Source of the DNA: Acidobacteriota bacterium
GTDB lineage: Bacteria > Acidobacteriota > Terriglobia > Acidiferrales > UBA7541
NCBI GenBank assembly: GCA_013289665.1
Contig: JABCZN010000020.1
Coordinates: forward strand, 1 to 64,000
Direction: 5' to 3'
DNA length: 64,000 bases
Numbering within the stretch: the stretch's first letter is position 1; every line of letters begins with the position of its first letter. Position numbers and translations under genes: made by a program. A model generated the notes under the pieces. The model did not search any database, was not told the DNA's origin, and worked only from the letters and a program-made list of their open reading frames with translations. Positions 16,533 through 26,450 of this stretch are shown here, piece after piece.

Positions 16533-17729
16533 TTATCGGTTCGAAGGCGGCGCCTCAGTTCCTTCCGGCGCCACGGTATCTGAATCCTTTTTTTGCTGAA
16601 ACTGCTTCATTTTCTTCTGCGATCCTTCCAGCTCGGCATCCTTAAACTTCTGGAACATGGCGAATGCCTGCTGTGCCTCTTGCGTCCGGTGCATCCTCCG
16701 CAAGACCGTCCCCAACTGATACCAAGCCTGTTCCAAAACATCCTGATCGGAATCAGCTTTTACGGCCCGTTCGAAATCCTCGACGGCCGCCTGATCATTT
16801 CCAAGCAACATTTCCGCACGGCCAAGATTGTAGTCCGCATGGCGCAGCCCCGGCCGCAATTTCAGGGCCGCCTCAATCATTTGTTTTCCCTGCGACGCAT
16901 TCCCCTTCTCCGTTAGCAGGACGCCCAGCTTGTATTGCGCAACAACGTTGTCCGGAGCGATTTCAAGTTCCTTGCGGAAGGCTTCCTCGGCCTCCTGCAT
17001 TTTGCCGATAGTCCGGTACTCCGTTCCCAATTCTTCGTGGAGGCGGGGCTCATGGGGTGCAAGCTGAATGGCCGCCTCGTATTCGGCGATCGCATCCATG
17101 TGCCGGTCCGCTCCGGCGTTGGCCTCCGCCAGAAGCTCGCGGACACGCCACGATTTCGGGTCGGCTTTGAACATCCTGGAGTAACTGTCGTTGGAGACAA
17201 AAAGATGTGCGCGGCCGCGATGATAGAGGATATCCACGTTATCAGGAGCAAGTTTTGCGGCCTGGTCGAGGGCCAGGACGGCTTCGTCTCCATCTCCTTT
17301 TTCAAGCGCAACGATTCCCAACCACATCCATCCATTAGGATCCTTTGGGCTGATGGACGTTTCCTTGCGCAGGGCTGCCACAGAGGCCTCCAACTGGTTC
17401 GTGCGATATTCGGAAATTCCAAGAAACAGACTTGCACCGCGCAATCTGGGCTTGAGTTGCAGGGCCTTCTGGAAAGCGGCAATGGCCTCTGCGTGGCGGC
17501 CTTGTTCTTCACGAACTAAGCCAAGGTTCAAAAATGCCTCCGCAAAGGTTGGCGCATGCTTTAGGATTTCGGCAAAACCATCACCGGCCTGATCGAGATT
17601 TCCTGCCCGCATGGCTTCAGTAGCCAGTTGAAACTGTTGTGTGATCGCTGGGCTTGTCTGGGTGGTTTGGCCGCACGCAACAGCGGCAGGGACGAGCAAT
17701 AGCAAAATCAGGGATACGAACGAAGGCAT
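16533..17729 (-). CDS. TPR-repeat protein, exported
   Basis: 398 residues from ATG 17729; the open frame extends to 17876, but the signal peptide (FVSLILLLLVPAAVACGQ) starts at 17729. GGGAGG sits almost against this ATG, unusually close, so a start slightly inside or outside cannot be excluded. About ten TPR units follow (AFLNLGLVREEQGRHAEAI, PNGWMWLGIVALEKGDGDEA, VAQYKLGVLLTEKGNASQ). The tail is Lys/Gln-rich (KKMKQFQQKKDS). It lies downstream of the TonB receptor on the same strand, separated by a hairpin. Confidence 0.85.
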   Translation of the reverse strand: MPSFVSLILLLLVPAAVACGQTTQTSPAITQQFQLATEAMRAGNLDQAGDGFAEILKHAPTFAEAFLNLGLVREEQGRHAEAIAAFQKALQLKPRLRGASLFLGISEYRTNQLEASVAALRKETSISPKDPNGWMWLGIVALEKGDGDEAVLALDQAAKLAPDNVDILYHRGRAHLFVSNDSYSRMFKADPKSWRVRELLAEANAGADRHMDAIAEYEAAIQLAPHEPRLHEELGTEYRTIGKMQEAEEAFRKELEIAPDNVVAQYKLGVLLTEKGNASQGKQMIEAALKLRPGLRHADYNLGRAEMLLGNDQAAVEDFERAVKADSDQDVLEQAWYQLGTVLRRMHRTQEAQQAFAMFQKFKDAELEGSQKKMKQFQQKKDSDTVAPEGTEAPPSNR

Positions 17730-17856
17730 CCTCCCAACAAGTCGATCATAAGGGCTTGAATCACGCCGAAAACCACGAGGAACAGCTTGCGTCCAGTTCA
17801 CACCTTGATGGTACACCATAGAGGGAAACGATTCGGCCTGTAGCCGTCCTGCGAAG

Positions 17857-17889
17857 CCTCCTGTTGCGGCGTGCAACCGCGGCAGGAGG
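17857..17889 (-). terminator. Hairpin after the TonB-receptor gene
   Basis: cctcctgttgcgg pairs with ccgcggcaggagg over 13 positions (two G-T pairs) with a 7-base loop, starting 24 bases past the receptor stop codon. No U-run is present on the minus strand. Confidence 0.5.
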
Positions 17890-17912
17890 AAATTCCCGCG
17901 ATGTCTCCAACG

Positions 17913-20900
17913 TCAGAATTGGTAGCGCAACGTCAACTGAATCTGGCGAACCGGGCTTACAACGTTATAGCCACCACCCCCGGAAACGCCAAAGGTACTA
18001 TCTCCGATGTACCCGTCACGCGTGCCAAAAACATGGCGGTTGAAAGCGTTTGGAATGTCAATCTTAAAGACGATGGACTGATTTTCATGTATGGTTGTGC
18101 GTTTCAGGATCGCAAAGTCCTCGTTGAAGTAGCGCTGACTTCGAACGTTGCCCAGGATTAAGGGAGCGTTGCCGTAGACGTACCCGCGCTGGGCGACCAG
18201 AGTACCAGCGTTGGGATCCATGAAGGCAGCACAGTTAAAGTAGTTGTTGGTACTGTTGGCGGTAAAGGTCCCGTTGGGCTGTTCGGTGCAGCCGCTATTG
18301 CCGAGGAAGGGGTTAAACGAGCCATGGTTGGGAGCCAGGATCGGTTGCCCGGGAACGAGGCTGTTGCGGAATGCTCCGTCCGTGAAGGGCGCCGAAGCAA
18401 CATTGTAATTGTCCAAGACGGTCGGAGTTCCGCTCTGATACCTCTGCACGCCTCCGATTTGCCAGCCTCCCAGAACTTTGCTGGCAACCCCGTGATTCAG
18501 ATACTTTTTCCCGGGTCCGGCAGGCAGTTCGTAGATATAACTGAGAACCAGCACATGGGGCGTGTCTTGAAAACTGTACCCTTTCTGAGATTTGGGGTTA
18601 AACGGATCCTGAGCCGCGAACTGGTTAGACTGGAACCCCGAAAAGACAGGGATGGCGCTATCCGCATTCGTCAGGGTCTTTGAGTAGGTGTACGAGGCCA
18701 AGAGGTTCAGACCATTGCGGAAGCGGCGTTCGAGTTTTGCCTGGAAGGCGTTGTAGGTGGAGACACCCAGATTTTCCAGACACGAGCACATATTGTTGTT
18801 GCTGCCGCCAATGGCGAGATACTGAGGAAAGGGGCGAAGCAACTGGCCAACCAAAGCGTTGGAGCCATAGAGCGGGACAAACCAGCTCGGAACCGTTACT
18901 CCCAAGTTGGCCAGCACCGCCTGGCCAGCGGGAGAAGTGACGGAGTCCGTAAGTGAGCTGCCGAGATTATAGTATTTCGGGTTGAGGGCATTGACCTGAG
19001 CAATGTTGGTGTGAAGATAATCTCCTTTGACGCCCACATAACCCACGCTCAGGATGAGATCTTGCGCCAGTTGCTTCTGAACCTCGAGGCTCCAGTTCTG
19101 GGTCCTAGCGGGGCGCCCATAAGAGGGAGCGATATATCCGACGTTTTGGCCATTCAGTCGGGAGGGGTCAGTGCTATTTATCGGAGGCGCGTAATTGGGG
19201 AACCCGGCAGAGAAAGATTGAACGGGAGTAAATTGATCCTGAGAGGTAAAGGTGGGTTGAACCACATTACCGTTGCTGAATTGAATCGTGCCGGTTGGGA
19301 GGTCATCATAGAAAAGGGCGGCATAGTAAATGGCATATCCCCCTCGGACAACGATATTGCGAATGTGCCCGAACAACTCAGTCGGAGCATACGCAAAACC
19401 GATTCGCGGGCCAAAATCTTTGTAGTAGGTTTGCCCTTGATTGGACGCAGATCCGTAGACCAGTGCTCCGGTCTCCCCGGGAGCTCCGGGATTGGGGATA
19501 TTCAAATTCAAGGTTGACTGGTATCCGTGGTCTTCGTGGCGCGGCGTATCAACTTCATAACGGAGTCCGAGATTTAACGTGAGGTCACGGCGCAGCTTGA
19601 AGTCGTCTTGGACGTAAGCCGCATAGTAGTTCGAGCTCAGCCGGGGATTGGCCAAGGTATCGGACAACTGTGCCTGGTTAGGCAGACCGAGAAGGAAGCT
19701 GGCAAACGGATCGCCGGTGGAAGAGTTATTGGCGGCGAAGGCCGTTTGAAAATTGCTAAATCCGTAGTTCGGAGAGGTATCGCCAAGGGCGATGAAAGAA
19801 TACTGGTAGGCTCTCCATTCAAACCCGAAATCGAAGGAATGGCGGCCGGTAATCCAACGCAGATTCTCCGCAGTGACGAGACTGTTAGGCACGTGGCCGT
19901 TGAAGCTCTGCGTGCTGAAGCCTTGGTAGCCGACTCCGATGGGACTGCCGCCGAAGCTGATTTGGGGGAACACCAAGCCATTGGCATTGCCGATTCCTAG
20001 TGCGGACGGCCAATCGGTACCGTTCACGCTGTCTGCCTTACTCAGATTGTTGAGGCGGTTTAAGCCCACAGTGAAGGTATTGAGCAAATTCGGTGCAATC
20101 GTGTAATTCCACCCACCGCGGACATAGTGAGTAAAATTGGAATTGAAGAAATTGGGGTTCAAAACCCCCGGCAACGTGTCAGCACCGGCCGGAATTTCCT
20201 GATCGCGGCTGCTGTAGGAAAAAAAGAATTTGTTCTTCGTTCCCCAATTCTGGTCGATACGGAAGCTCATGGTCGTGTCGCGCTGTTGCTGGCTGGAGCG
20301 ATAAACGAAGTTGTTCTGCAGACCCAAGTTGTTGTTGCCTGGCAGGTTGGGAGTCACCGTCAGATAACTGAGAATTTTTTTTGAGACGGAGTCAAATCTC
20401 GTAGGGTCAATAATGTTTCCCGGGAAGGCAGTGCGGCATTGGACCGGCTGTCCAGCCACCATCACGGTTTTTGTGGTCGCAGGATCGAAGATTTGCCCGA
20501 CGAAAACCTGAGTGTTGTCACAGGGGTTGAGCAAAGGCGGGCCGCCGGGCATACCGTTGGTCGTCAATCCCGGGCCGAGAAGTGCGGAGAAATTTCCGTT
20601 ATTAATCTCTGTCTGAGTCGGCAGGGTGGTTAGACTGGTCGTACCCGGATTGTTGCGATACTGCTCATAAGAAAAGAAGAAAAAGGTCTTCTCGCGACCG
20701 TCGTACAGCTTCGGAACGCGGACAGGACCGCCCAAACTGCCACCGAAGTCATTCTGATGGTCCGGTGGCCGAGGAACGCCATTCCGATTGTTATTCCATG
20801 AATTGGCATCAAGCGACGTATTGCGGAACAAATCGAACGCCGTGCCATGATAGTCGTTTGTGCCGGACTTGGTGGCGAAACTTTCAATGCCCCCGGAAGT

Positions 20901-21641
20901 CCTGCCGTACTCCGCGCTGAAAGTGGAAGTGAGCACCTTGAATTCACTCAGCACTTCCACGGACGGGGCGGTTTGATCGAATGCGGAGCCACTGTCGGAG
21001 CGCGTGGTGCTCACTCCATCCAACAAGACTTCAGTTCCGAAATTCTGTCCGCCGCTCAATTTCGACTCAAAAATTCCGGAGGAGACGCTGCCATTTTGGT
21101 TGGTGCCCGGTCCTTGGGTTCCTGGAGTCAGAAAGACAAAGGTTTCCGGTGAGCGGAGAAGGCTTTGACCAGTAGCGCTCAATGAAATGGGTAATTCTAG
21201 GATTTCCCTCGTTCCCACTACCGTACCCATTTCGGACGTTTCCGTCTGAATACGCGGTGCATCGGCGACAACCGTCAGGGTTTCCTTCACGTCGCCCGGT
21301 TGCAAGGTAATGTCCAGCGAAGAAGTGGAACTGATCTGTACTTCGACGCCCGTCAAAGTGGAAACCTTGAAGCCCATTGCGGTGACGGTGATGTCGTAGT
21401 GTCCCAATACAAGGTCTGAAAAACGGTAGGCGCCCGTCGCGGTGGAAACCGTGGTGTAGACGCTGTGGGTCTCGACACCCTTGGCTTGGACTTGTGCGCC
21501 GGCGACAGCTCCGCCAGAGGAATCCAAAATGGATCCGGCGATCGCGCCATTATTGGTTTGAGCGTGAAGGGCAAAGCCCGCAAGACTCAGCAGAAAAACA
21601 GCAAAAAGAAGACGACGTGCAGCAACGCCGACACACCGCAT
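17913..21641 (-). CDS. Oar-like TonB-dependent outer-membrane receptor with carboxypeptidase-regulatory domain
   Basis: 1242 residues from ATG 21641, preceded by GGGAGG seven bases upstream; the frame is open to 21680. Signal peptide (LLFAVFLLSLAGFALHAQ), then a CarboxypepD_reg/Ig-like domain at about 30-115 (GAIAGSILDSSGGAVAGAQV, GAYRFSDLVLGHYDITV), a plug-like region with the GGQNFGTEVLLDGVSTTR segment and SGGIESFATKSGTNDYHGTA, and a long beta-barrel ending QIQLTLRYQF, a typical C-terminal barrel signature. This is the Oar/SusC-like type abundant in Acidobacteriota, thought to import oligosaccharides. Divergent from the LacI gene with operator-like palindromes between them. Confidence 0.92.
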   Translation of the reverse strand: MRCVGVAARRLLFAVFLLSLAGFALHAQTNNGAIAGSILDSSGGAVAGAQVQAKGVETHSVYTTVSTATGAYRFSDLVLGHYDITVTAMGFKVSTLTGVEVQISSTSSLDITLQPGDVKETLTVVADAPRIQTETSEMGTVVGTREILELPISLSATGQSLLRSPETFVFLTPGTQGPGTNQNGSVSSGIFESKLSGGQNFGTEVLLDGVSTTRSDSGSAFDQTAPSVEVLSEFKVLTSTFSAEYGRTSGGIESFATKSGTNDYHGTAFDLFRNTSLDANSWNNNRNGVPRPPDHQNDFGGSLGGPVRVPKLYDGREKTFFFFSYEQYRNNPGTTSLTTLPTQTEINNGNFSALLGPGLTTNGMPGGPPLLNPCDNTQVFVGQIFDPATTKTVMVAGQPVQCRTAFPGNIIDPTRFDSVSKKILSYLTVTPNLPGNNNLGLQNNFVYRSSQQQRDTTMSFRIDQNWGTKNKFFFSYSSRDQEIPAGADTLPGVLNPNFFNSNFTHYVRGGWNYTIAPNLLNTFTVGLNRLNNLSKADSVNGTDWPSALGIGNANGLVFPQISFGGSPIGVGYQGFSTQSFNGHVPNSLVTAENLRWITGRHSFDFGFEWRAYQYSFIALGDTSPNYGFSNFQTAFAANNSSTGDPFASFLLGLPNQAQLSDTLANPRLSSNYYAAYVQDDFKLRRDLTLNLGLRYEVDTPRHEDHGYQSTLNLNIPNPGAPGETGALVYGSASNQGQTYYKDFGPRIGFAYAPTELFGHIRNIVVRGGYAIYYAALFYDDLPTGTIQFSNGNVVQPTFTSQDQFTPVQSFSAGFPNYAPPINSTDPSRLNGQNVGYIAPSYGRPARTQNWSLEVQKQLAQDLILSVGYVGVKGDYLHTNIAQVNALNPKYYNLGSSLTDSVTSPAGQAVLANLGVTVPSWFVPLYGSNALVGQLLRPFPQYLAIGGSNNNMCSCLENLGVSTYNAFQAKLERRFRNGLNLLASYTYSKTLTNADSAIPVFSGFQSNQFAAQDPFNPKSQKGYSFQDTPHVLVLSYIYELPAGPGKKYLNHGVASKVLGGWQIGGVQRYQSGTPTVLDNYNVASAPFTDGAFRNSLVPGQPILAPNHGSFNPFLGNSGCTEQPNGTFTANSTNNYFNCAAFMDPNAGTLVAQRGYVYGNAPLILGNVRSQRYFNEDFAILKRTTIHENQSIVFKIDIPNAFNRHVFGTRDGYIGDSTFGVSGGGGYNVVSPVRQIQLTLRYQF

Positions 21642-21867
21642 AGACTTGCCTCCCAACCTGTTTGAACACGGCCTTATCAAATGCCGAGCGGCCGTTCCGG
21701 GTCGCGTTGCGCGAGAACGACCTCAAAAGAACGCAGCACATCGGGCACGACCACCTATGCCTGTAAACGCCATTCGATTCCGCCGACTAGCCCTCCGGGC
21801 CTCGACCAAGGCACTCCTGCCTCCCTCACATCGCCGGTAAAAACGTCTGTCAATTCGTTCATGCAAT

Positions 21868-21882
21868 CGGTTTCAGAAACCG
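21868..21882. promoter_or_regulatory. Operator-like inverted repeat upstream of the TonB receptor
   Basis: cggtttc-a-gaaaccg, seven-base arms around one base. It shares the GGTTTC/GAAACC half-sites with the palindrome at 23303-23316 and sits 227 bases upstream of the receptor start, close to a minus-strand TTGACA. Confidence 0.55.
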
Positions 21883-21918
21883 GTTACTTGCTAACCCTTT
21901 ATCAACGCTGGTTGAATC

Positions 21919-21948
21919 TTGTCAAGTTCTTTTTCTCGTTGCTATCTT
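21919..21948 (+). promoter_or_regulatory. Possible sigma-70 promoter for the lacI-type gene
   Basis: TTGTCA at 21919-21924, an 18-base spacer and TATCTT at 21943-21948. The operator at 22016 would lie in the 5' leader, compatible with autoregulation. Weak evidence. Confidence 0.3.
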
Positions 21949-22015
21949 GTTTTTCGATGCTCGTAGTCTACGGCCCGAAATCATGATAGGTTGGGCGTGC
22001 GAGTGATCACAGTGT

Positions 22016-22029
22016 GGAAAGCGCTTTCC
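22016..22029. promoter_or_regulatory. LacI-family operator (perfect palindrome)
   Basis: ggaaagcgctttcc, a perfect 14-base palindrome with the central CG typical of LacI/CcpA-type operators, 82 bases before the lacI-type start codon. Confidence 0.75.
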
Positions 22030-22110
22030 TAACAGTGTCCATCGCTTGAGTAGGGACCACTACAGTAGCGTCACGTCGGCAGCACACTCGCTTTTCACGG
22101 AGGAAAACGC

Positions 22111-23109
22111 ATGGGCCACACGATGAGGGAAGTGGCCAAACGCGCCGGAGTCTCGCCTGCTACGGTCTCCCGAGTCCTCAACAAGACCCGCTATATCTCT
22201 GTGGAGACCCAGAGGCGCGTTTTAGAAGTTGTCAGGCAATTGAAATACTTCAAGAATGTACATGCCCGGCGGTTGGCCACTGGCCGGAGCGACTTATTCG
22301 GACTGGTGATTTCGGAAATCGCCAACCCGTATTTCCCCGAAGTCATTCGTGGATTCCAAGCTGCCGCTTGGGATCGCGGGTTTGACGTCATTCTTTGCAA
22401 CACCCAATACGACCAAGCCCGAACAAAATCCATACTGCGGAAGCTGATCGAAAGTGACGTCCGCGGAGTCGCGGTGATGACCTCTTCGATCGACAAGGCC
22501 ACGGCTTCGGAACTCATAGACGCAGGAATTGGCGTGGTGTTTTGCAACGTGGGCCCAGCCGGGAAGCTCGTGAGCACCATTTCGATAGACTATCAGCGGG
22601 GTATCGAGCAGGCCATCGAGCATATCGTAGGACTCGGTCACCGTCGCGCCGCGGTCATTGCTGGACCAGGCGACAACCGTACGGCCATTACAATCAAGGA
22701 CGCGCTGGTTGCCGGATTGAAAAAAAGAAACCTCAACCCATTTCCGGTGATCAACAGTAACTACCGCGTCGATGCAGGTGCCTCAGCGGTACGTGCCATG
22801 CTTTCAACCACCGATAAACCCACGGCGATCTTTTGCGGCAGCGACCTTATCGCCCTGGGTGCCATGAGTGCTCTCGAAGAGGCGGGTGCGGGGATTCCGG
22901 AAGATATCTCCGTTATCGGCATCGACGACATTTCCTTTGCTTTTCTGGCACGGCCGCCGCTGACGACCATCCGGGTGCCCCGCGAGCGCGTGGGGACGAC
23001 CGCCTTCGAGGCATTGGATAGGATGCTGAAGCTGAAACGGCGAAAAGGTGCAGACTACTATTTGGAAACAGAACTGGTCGTTCGCAGGTCGACCGCGACT
23101 GCTCGGTAG
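22111..23109 (+). CDS. LacI-family transcriptional regulator
   Basis: 332 residues, full length for the family. The N-terminal helix-turn-helix (MREVAKRAGVSPATVSRVLN) and hinge helix (HARRLATGRSDLFGLV) bind DNA; the periplasmic-binding-like core covers about 60-325 (ISEIANPYFPEVIRGF, PTAIFCGSDLIALGAMSALE, ISVIGIDDISFAFL). The effector is probably a sugar. GGAGG at 22099-22103 supports ATG 22111. Central-CG palindromes at 22016 and 23303 are plausible targets, so it likely controls itself, the divergent TonB receptor and the downstream glycosidases. Confidence 0.92.
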   Translation: MGHTMREVAKRAGVSPATVSRVLNKTRYISVETQRRVLEVVRQLKYFKNVHARRLATGRSDLFGLVISEIANPYFPEVIRGFQAAAWDRGFDVILCNTQYDQARTKSILRKLIESDVRGVAVMTSSIDKATASELIDAGIGVVFCNVGPAGKLVSTISIDYQRGIEQAIEHIVGLGHRRAAVIAGPGDNRTAITIKDALVAGLKKRNLNPFPVINSNYRVDAGASAVRAMLSTTDKPTAIFCGSDLIALGAMSALEEAGAGIPEDISVIGIDDISFAFLARPPLTTIRVPRERVGTTAFEALDRMLKLKRRKGADYYLETELVVRRSTATAR

Positions 23110-23302
23110 AGCCTTGTTCAACGAATGTACAAAAGGCGGCAATAGGGAGAGTTCGGCCAGACTGCGGCAGGTGCAAGATCGGTCCGCAAATTGGTTTGCA
23201 ACAAAGGAAAAAACAGAAAAGCTCTAAGTCGCAAGCAGCTTCCAAAGCTAAGAGAAAATGACTTGACGGCGGGGATAGGGAGGACTTACAAAAAGGATAG
23301 TG

Positions 23303-23316
23303 TGAAACCGGTTTCA
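23303..23316. promoter_or_regulatory. LacI-family operator (perfect palindrome)
   Basis: tgaaaccggtttca, perfect 14-base palindrome with central CG. A half-site ccggtttca recurs at 23748-23756, about 40 bases before the GH3 start codon, and gaaaccgg at 36258-36265. Confidence 0.7.
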
Positions 23317-23356
23317 GAAGGCGGTTTCATGACCTTCCCGATTTCGCATCGAACTC

Positions 23357-23737
23357 ATGATCCATCTCCTAGATGACACACTCCGCCGGCCATACTCTCC
23401 TCGTTCCGCAGTGGAATATCTCGCGGGAGCCGGGCAACCAACGCTGGAATTCGCAGCGGCTGCAATTCGCGTCCTGCGGGATGCCAGTCTGGACGTGCCT
23501 GATGACGTTTCCGTGATCAGCTTCGACGATCCAACTCGCGGCTTACCATGCATCCAGACTGACGACTATGCGGCAGCCTTTGCGAGATATGGGAAAAACT
23601 GCAGCGCGAATTTTGTTGCAGCGGCCCCACGGATTTGGCAATTATCCGATATAGTTTGCCGTCCCACCCGGGCTGATAATTTGCAGAACAACCGCGGCCG
23701 CCAATCCGAAGCGCCGACTTTAGAGAATCTAAATTAA
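23357..23737 (+). pseudogene. Relic of a second LacI-type regulator (C-terminal piece)
   Basis: The frame contains LEFAAAAIRVLRDASLDVPD followed by DVSVISFDDP, the highly conserved end of LacI/GalR ligand domains. There is no DNA-binding domain, and after the DDP motif the sequence stops resembling the family. The rest of the 23110-23796 interval has no other gene. The relic begins 40 bases after the operator at 23303, suggesting that an ancestral regulator gene with its own operator was here. Confidence 0.7.
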
Positions 23738-23796
23738 AGCAGCCCTTCCGGTTTCAACGAATCCGGGAATTGCCTATCACAAGCAGGAGAGTCGAA

Positions 23797-26328
23797 ATGA
23801 AACTGGTCAAGAAGACTCTGCAAGAGATCGCGAGGCCGGGCATGCTTCTTATGGCGGCTATGCTTTTGCAGGCCGCCGTCACGGCCCAGAATGCGCAGCC
23901 CACGCAAACCGAAATCGACAAGCGGGTCGAAAACCTGCTTGGTAAATTGACCCTGGATGAAAAGATTCTCTTGCTTGGTGGGATCAATGATTTCTTCACA
24001 CAATCCATTGCGCGTGTTGGCATACCTTCGCTGAAGATGTCCGATGGGCCTATGGGAGTTCACGACTACGGGCCGACGACAGCCTATCCGGCCGGCATCG
24101 CTCTGGCCGCTTCCTGGGATGAGGATCTGGCGAAGCGCGTGGGAATTTCGATGGGTAAGGACGCTCGCGCCAGGGGGGTGCACATCATTCTCGCTCCGGG
24201 GATGAACATCTATCGCTCCCCGCTTAATGGAAGGAATTTTGAATACTTCGGGGAGGATCCTTTCCTGGCGTCTCGCATGGCGGTCGGCGTGATCGAAGGC
24301 ATTCAGTCGCAAGGGGTAATGGCAACGGCGAAACATTTCATCGCCAATAATTCGGAGTACGGCCGCATGGATCACAGCTCGGATCTGGATGAGCGGACGA
24401 TGCGGGAAATCTATCTCCCCGCGTTTGAAGCTTCGGTAAAGGAAGCTAAGGTGGGCGCGGTGATGGACGCCTACAACCTCGTGAATGGCTTATACATGAC
24501 CCAGAACGGGGTGCTAAATGAAACCATCGCCAGAAAAGAATGGGGATTCCGCGGGATCATGATGAGCGATTGGGGAGCGACCCACGACGGAATCGGCGCC
24601 GCGAACAACGGCTTGGATCTGGAAATGCCGTCCGCGGCGTATATGAACTTGGGCACGCTTTTGCCCGCGTGGCAGCGGGGAGCCGTAAAGTTAGCCACGA
24701 TCGATGAAAAAGTGAGGCGGATCCTTCGAACCGCGATTGAGTTTGGTTTTCTCGACCGGCCGCAGCTGGACAGCAACGTGCCGCTGTTTAGCCAAACCAG
24801 CCGCGACATCGCGCTGGAAGAAGCACGCAGCGGAATGGTGCTTTTAAAGAATGACCGCCACACTTTGCCGCTGGAGCGGAAAAAGTTGCGCACGCTTGCA
24901 ATTCTCGGACCCAATTCGTATCCCTCGGTCATCGGCGGCGGGGGGAGTTCTTTGACCAGCCCATACAATTCTGTCAGCTTCCTGGAAGGCATTAGTAACT
25001 CGGCGGGAACCGACCTGCCCGTCTTGAGCTTGTTCGAAACGCCCTCGATTGATGCCGTTGTCGAAAAAACCGAGTTCGTAACTGCTCCTGGTGGAAAGCC
25101 CGGACTCCGGGGCGAGTATTTTGCGAACGCGGAATTCAAGGGTGAGCCGGCGCTTACCCGCACGGACGAGCGGATCGATTTCCGATGGGGGGCCGGAAGT
25201 TTTATGGACGGCGCACCGGTCGACCATTTCGCAGTGCGCTGGACCGGATATTTCGTTCCCAAGAACGAGGACGACTATCGGTTTTACACCTCGGCGGACG
25301 ACGGCGTGCGGTTGTTCATAGATGATGAGCTGGCAATCGACGACTGGAAACCTCATGCCGAGACCCTGAATACATTTACGAAGCACCTGCAAGGCGGCAA
25401 AGCGTATAAATTGCGCCTGGAATACTTCGAAGACATCGGCACCGCGACGGTGCGATTCGGCATTGGAACGGCTTCACTTGTGTTCGGCGAGGATGCGAAA
25501 AAAATAACGGCCGCCGCGGATGCCGTTATTCTCTGCATGGGCTTTGGCCCTAATACTGAGTCCGAGGGGTTCGACCGGCCTTTTCGCTTGCCCAAAGGGC
25601 AGGATGAGTTCATCGAACAAGCCGCGGCAATCAACAAAAATGTAGTGGTGGTGGTAAACGCGGGCGGCAACGTGGATATGAGCCGGTGGCTCGACAAAGT
25701 GCCGGCTTTGCTCCAGACCTGGTATCCGGGGCAGGAAGGAGGGCGAGCGCTGGCTCAGATACTCTTTGGGGACTATAGCCCGTCTGGAAAATTGCCGGCA
25801 ACCTTTGAGCGCAAGTGGGAAGACAACCCTACCTATCACAGTTATTTCCCGCAAAAAGGCGACAAGCATGTGGAGTACTCGGAAGGAATTTTCGTAGGTT
25901 ATCGTGGATACGACAAAAACAAAATAGTGCCGCAATTCCCCTTTGGGTTCGGACTCTCCTACACCACCTTCGGCTACAGCGATTTGAGAATAGAGCCTTC
26001 GGATAAAAGCACCGGTGCGACGGTGGAGGTTTCCTTCCAAGTGGAAAATTTGGGGGATCGTGAAGGAGCGGAAATTGCGGAGGTCTATGTCGGCGATCCG
26101 CAGGATGGCTTGCCGCGGCCGCTCAAGGAATTGAAAGGGTTCGTCAAAATCAGCCTTAAGCCCGGGGAAAAGAAACAGGTCAGTCTGCAACTGGACCGGC
26201 GAGCCTTCTCCTACTATGACACGAACAAGCATGCGTGGAACGCGCCGGCGGGAGAGTATGGCATTCTGGTGGGCAGTTCTTCCGCGGATATCCGCTTGAA
26301 GGGGAACTGTAGTTTTGCCTGGCAATAG
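23797..26328 (+). CDS. GH3 beta-glucosidase with inserted PA14 domain
   Basis: 843 residues from ATG 23797 (AGGAG at 23785-23789; the frame opens at 23770). Signal peptide at 1-31. GH3 TIM barrel: MSDGPMGVHDYG, ATAKHFIANN and IMMSDWGATHDG with nucleophile Asp about 258. The C-terminal alpha/beta sandwich is interrupted by a PA14 domain at about 436-570 (GLRGEYFANAEFKGEP, YRFYTSADDGVRLFIDDE), then resumes (DAVILCMGFGPNTESEGFDR) and ends in a fibronectin-III-like domain. Such enzymes release terminal beta-linked glucose or related sugars in the periplasm; PA14 usually shapes substrate range. First gene of a GH3-GH2-DUF4091 run. Confidence 0.93.
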   Translation: MKLVKKTLQEIARPGMLLMAAMLLQAAVTAQNAQPTQTEIDKRVENLLGKLTLDEKILLLGGINDFFTQSIARVGIPSLKMSDGPMGVHDYGPTTAYPAGIALAASWDEDLAKRVGISMGKDARARGVHIILAPGMNIYRSPLNGRNFEYFGEDPFLASRMAVGVIEGIQSQGVMATAKHFIANNSEYGRMDHSSDLDERTMREIYLPAFEASVKEAKVGAVMDAYNLVNGLYMTQNGVLNETIARKEWGFRGIMMSDWGATHDGIGAANNGLDLEMPSAAYMNLGTLLPAWQRGAVKLATIDEKVRRILRTAIEFGFLDRPQLDSNVPLFSQTSRDIALEEARSGMVLLKNDRHTLPLERKKLRTLAILGPNSYPSVIGGGGSSLTSPYNSVSFLEGISNSAGTDLPVLSLFETPSIDAVVEKTEFVTAPGGKPGLRGEYFANAEFKGEPALTRTDERIDFRWGAGSFMDGAPVDHFAVRWTGYFVPKNEDDYRFYTSADDGVRLFIDDELAIDDWKPHAETLNTFTKHLQGGKAYKLRLEYFEDIGTATVRFGIGTASLVFGEDAKKITAAADAVILCMGFGPNTESEGFDRPFRLPKGQDEFIEQAAAINKNVVVVVNAGGNVDMSRWLDKVPALLQTWYPGQEGGRALAQILFGDYSPSGKLPATFERKWEDNPTYHSYFPQKGDKHVEYSEGIFVGYRGYDKNKIVPQFPFGFGLSYTTFGYSDLRIEPSDKSTGATVEVSFQVENLGDREGAEIAEVYVGDPQDGLPRPLKELKGFVKISLKPGEKKQVSLQLDRRAFSYYDTNKHAWNAPAGEYGILVGSSSADIRLKGNCSFAWQ

Positions 26329-26450
26329 CAGCCTGGAACGGCGTATAGCCAAATCATATCGCTTGTGTGCAGGAAGCAGTTTGGTTTAGGGAAATTCGGC
26401 CTTTTGTCTGAAGAAAAAATAAGCGACAAATTGAGCCGGCACTTCGGAGT

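Larger units (their letters stand above)
21642..22110. other. Divergent regulatory region between TonB receptor and lacI-type gene
   Basis: 470 bases without a gene. It holds two operator-like palindromes (21868-21882, 22016-22029), a possible plus-strand promoter (21919-21948) and a minus-strand TTGACA (plus TGTCAA, 21848-21853) without a good -10 partner. Confidence 0.6.
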
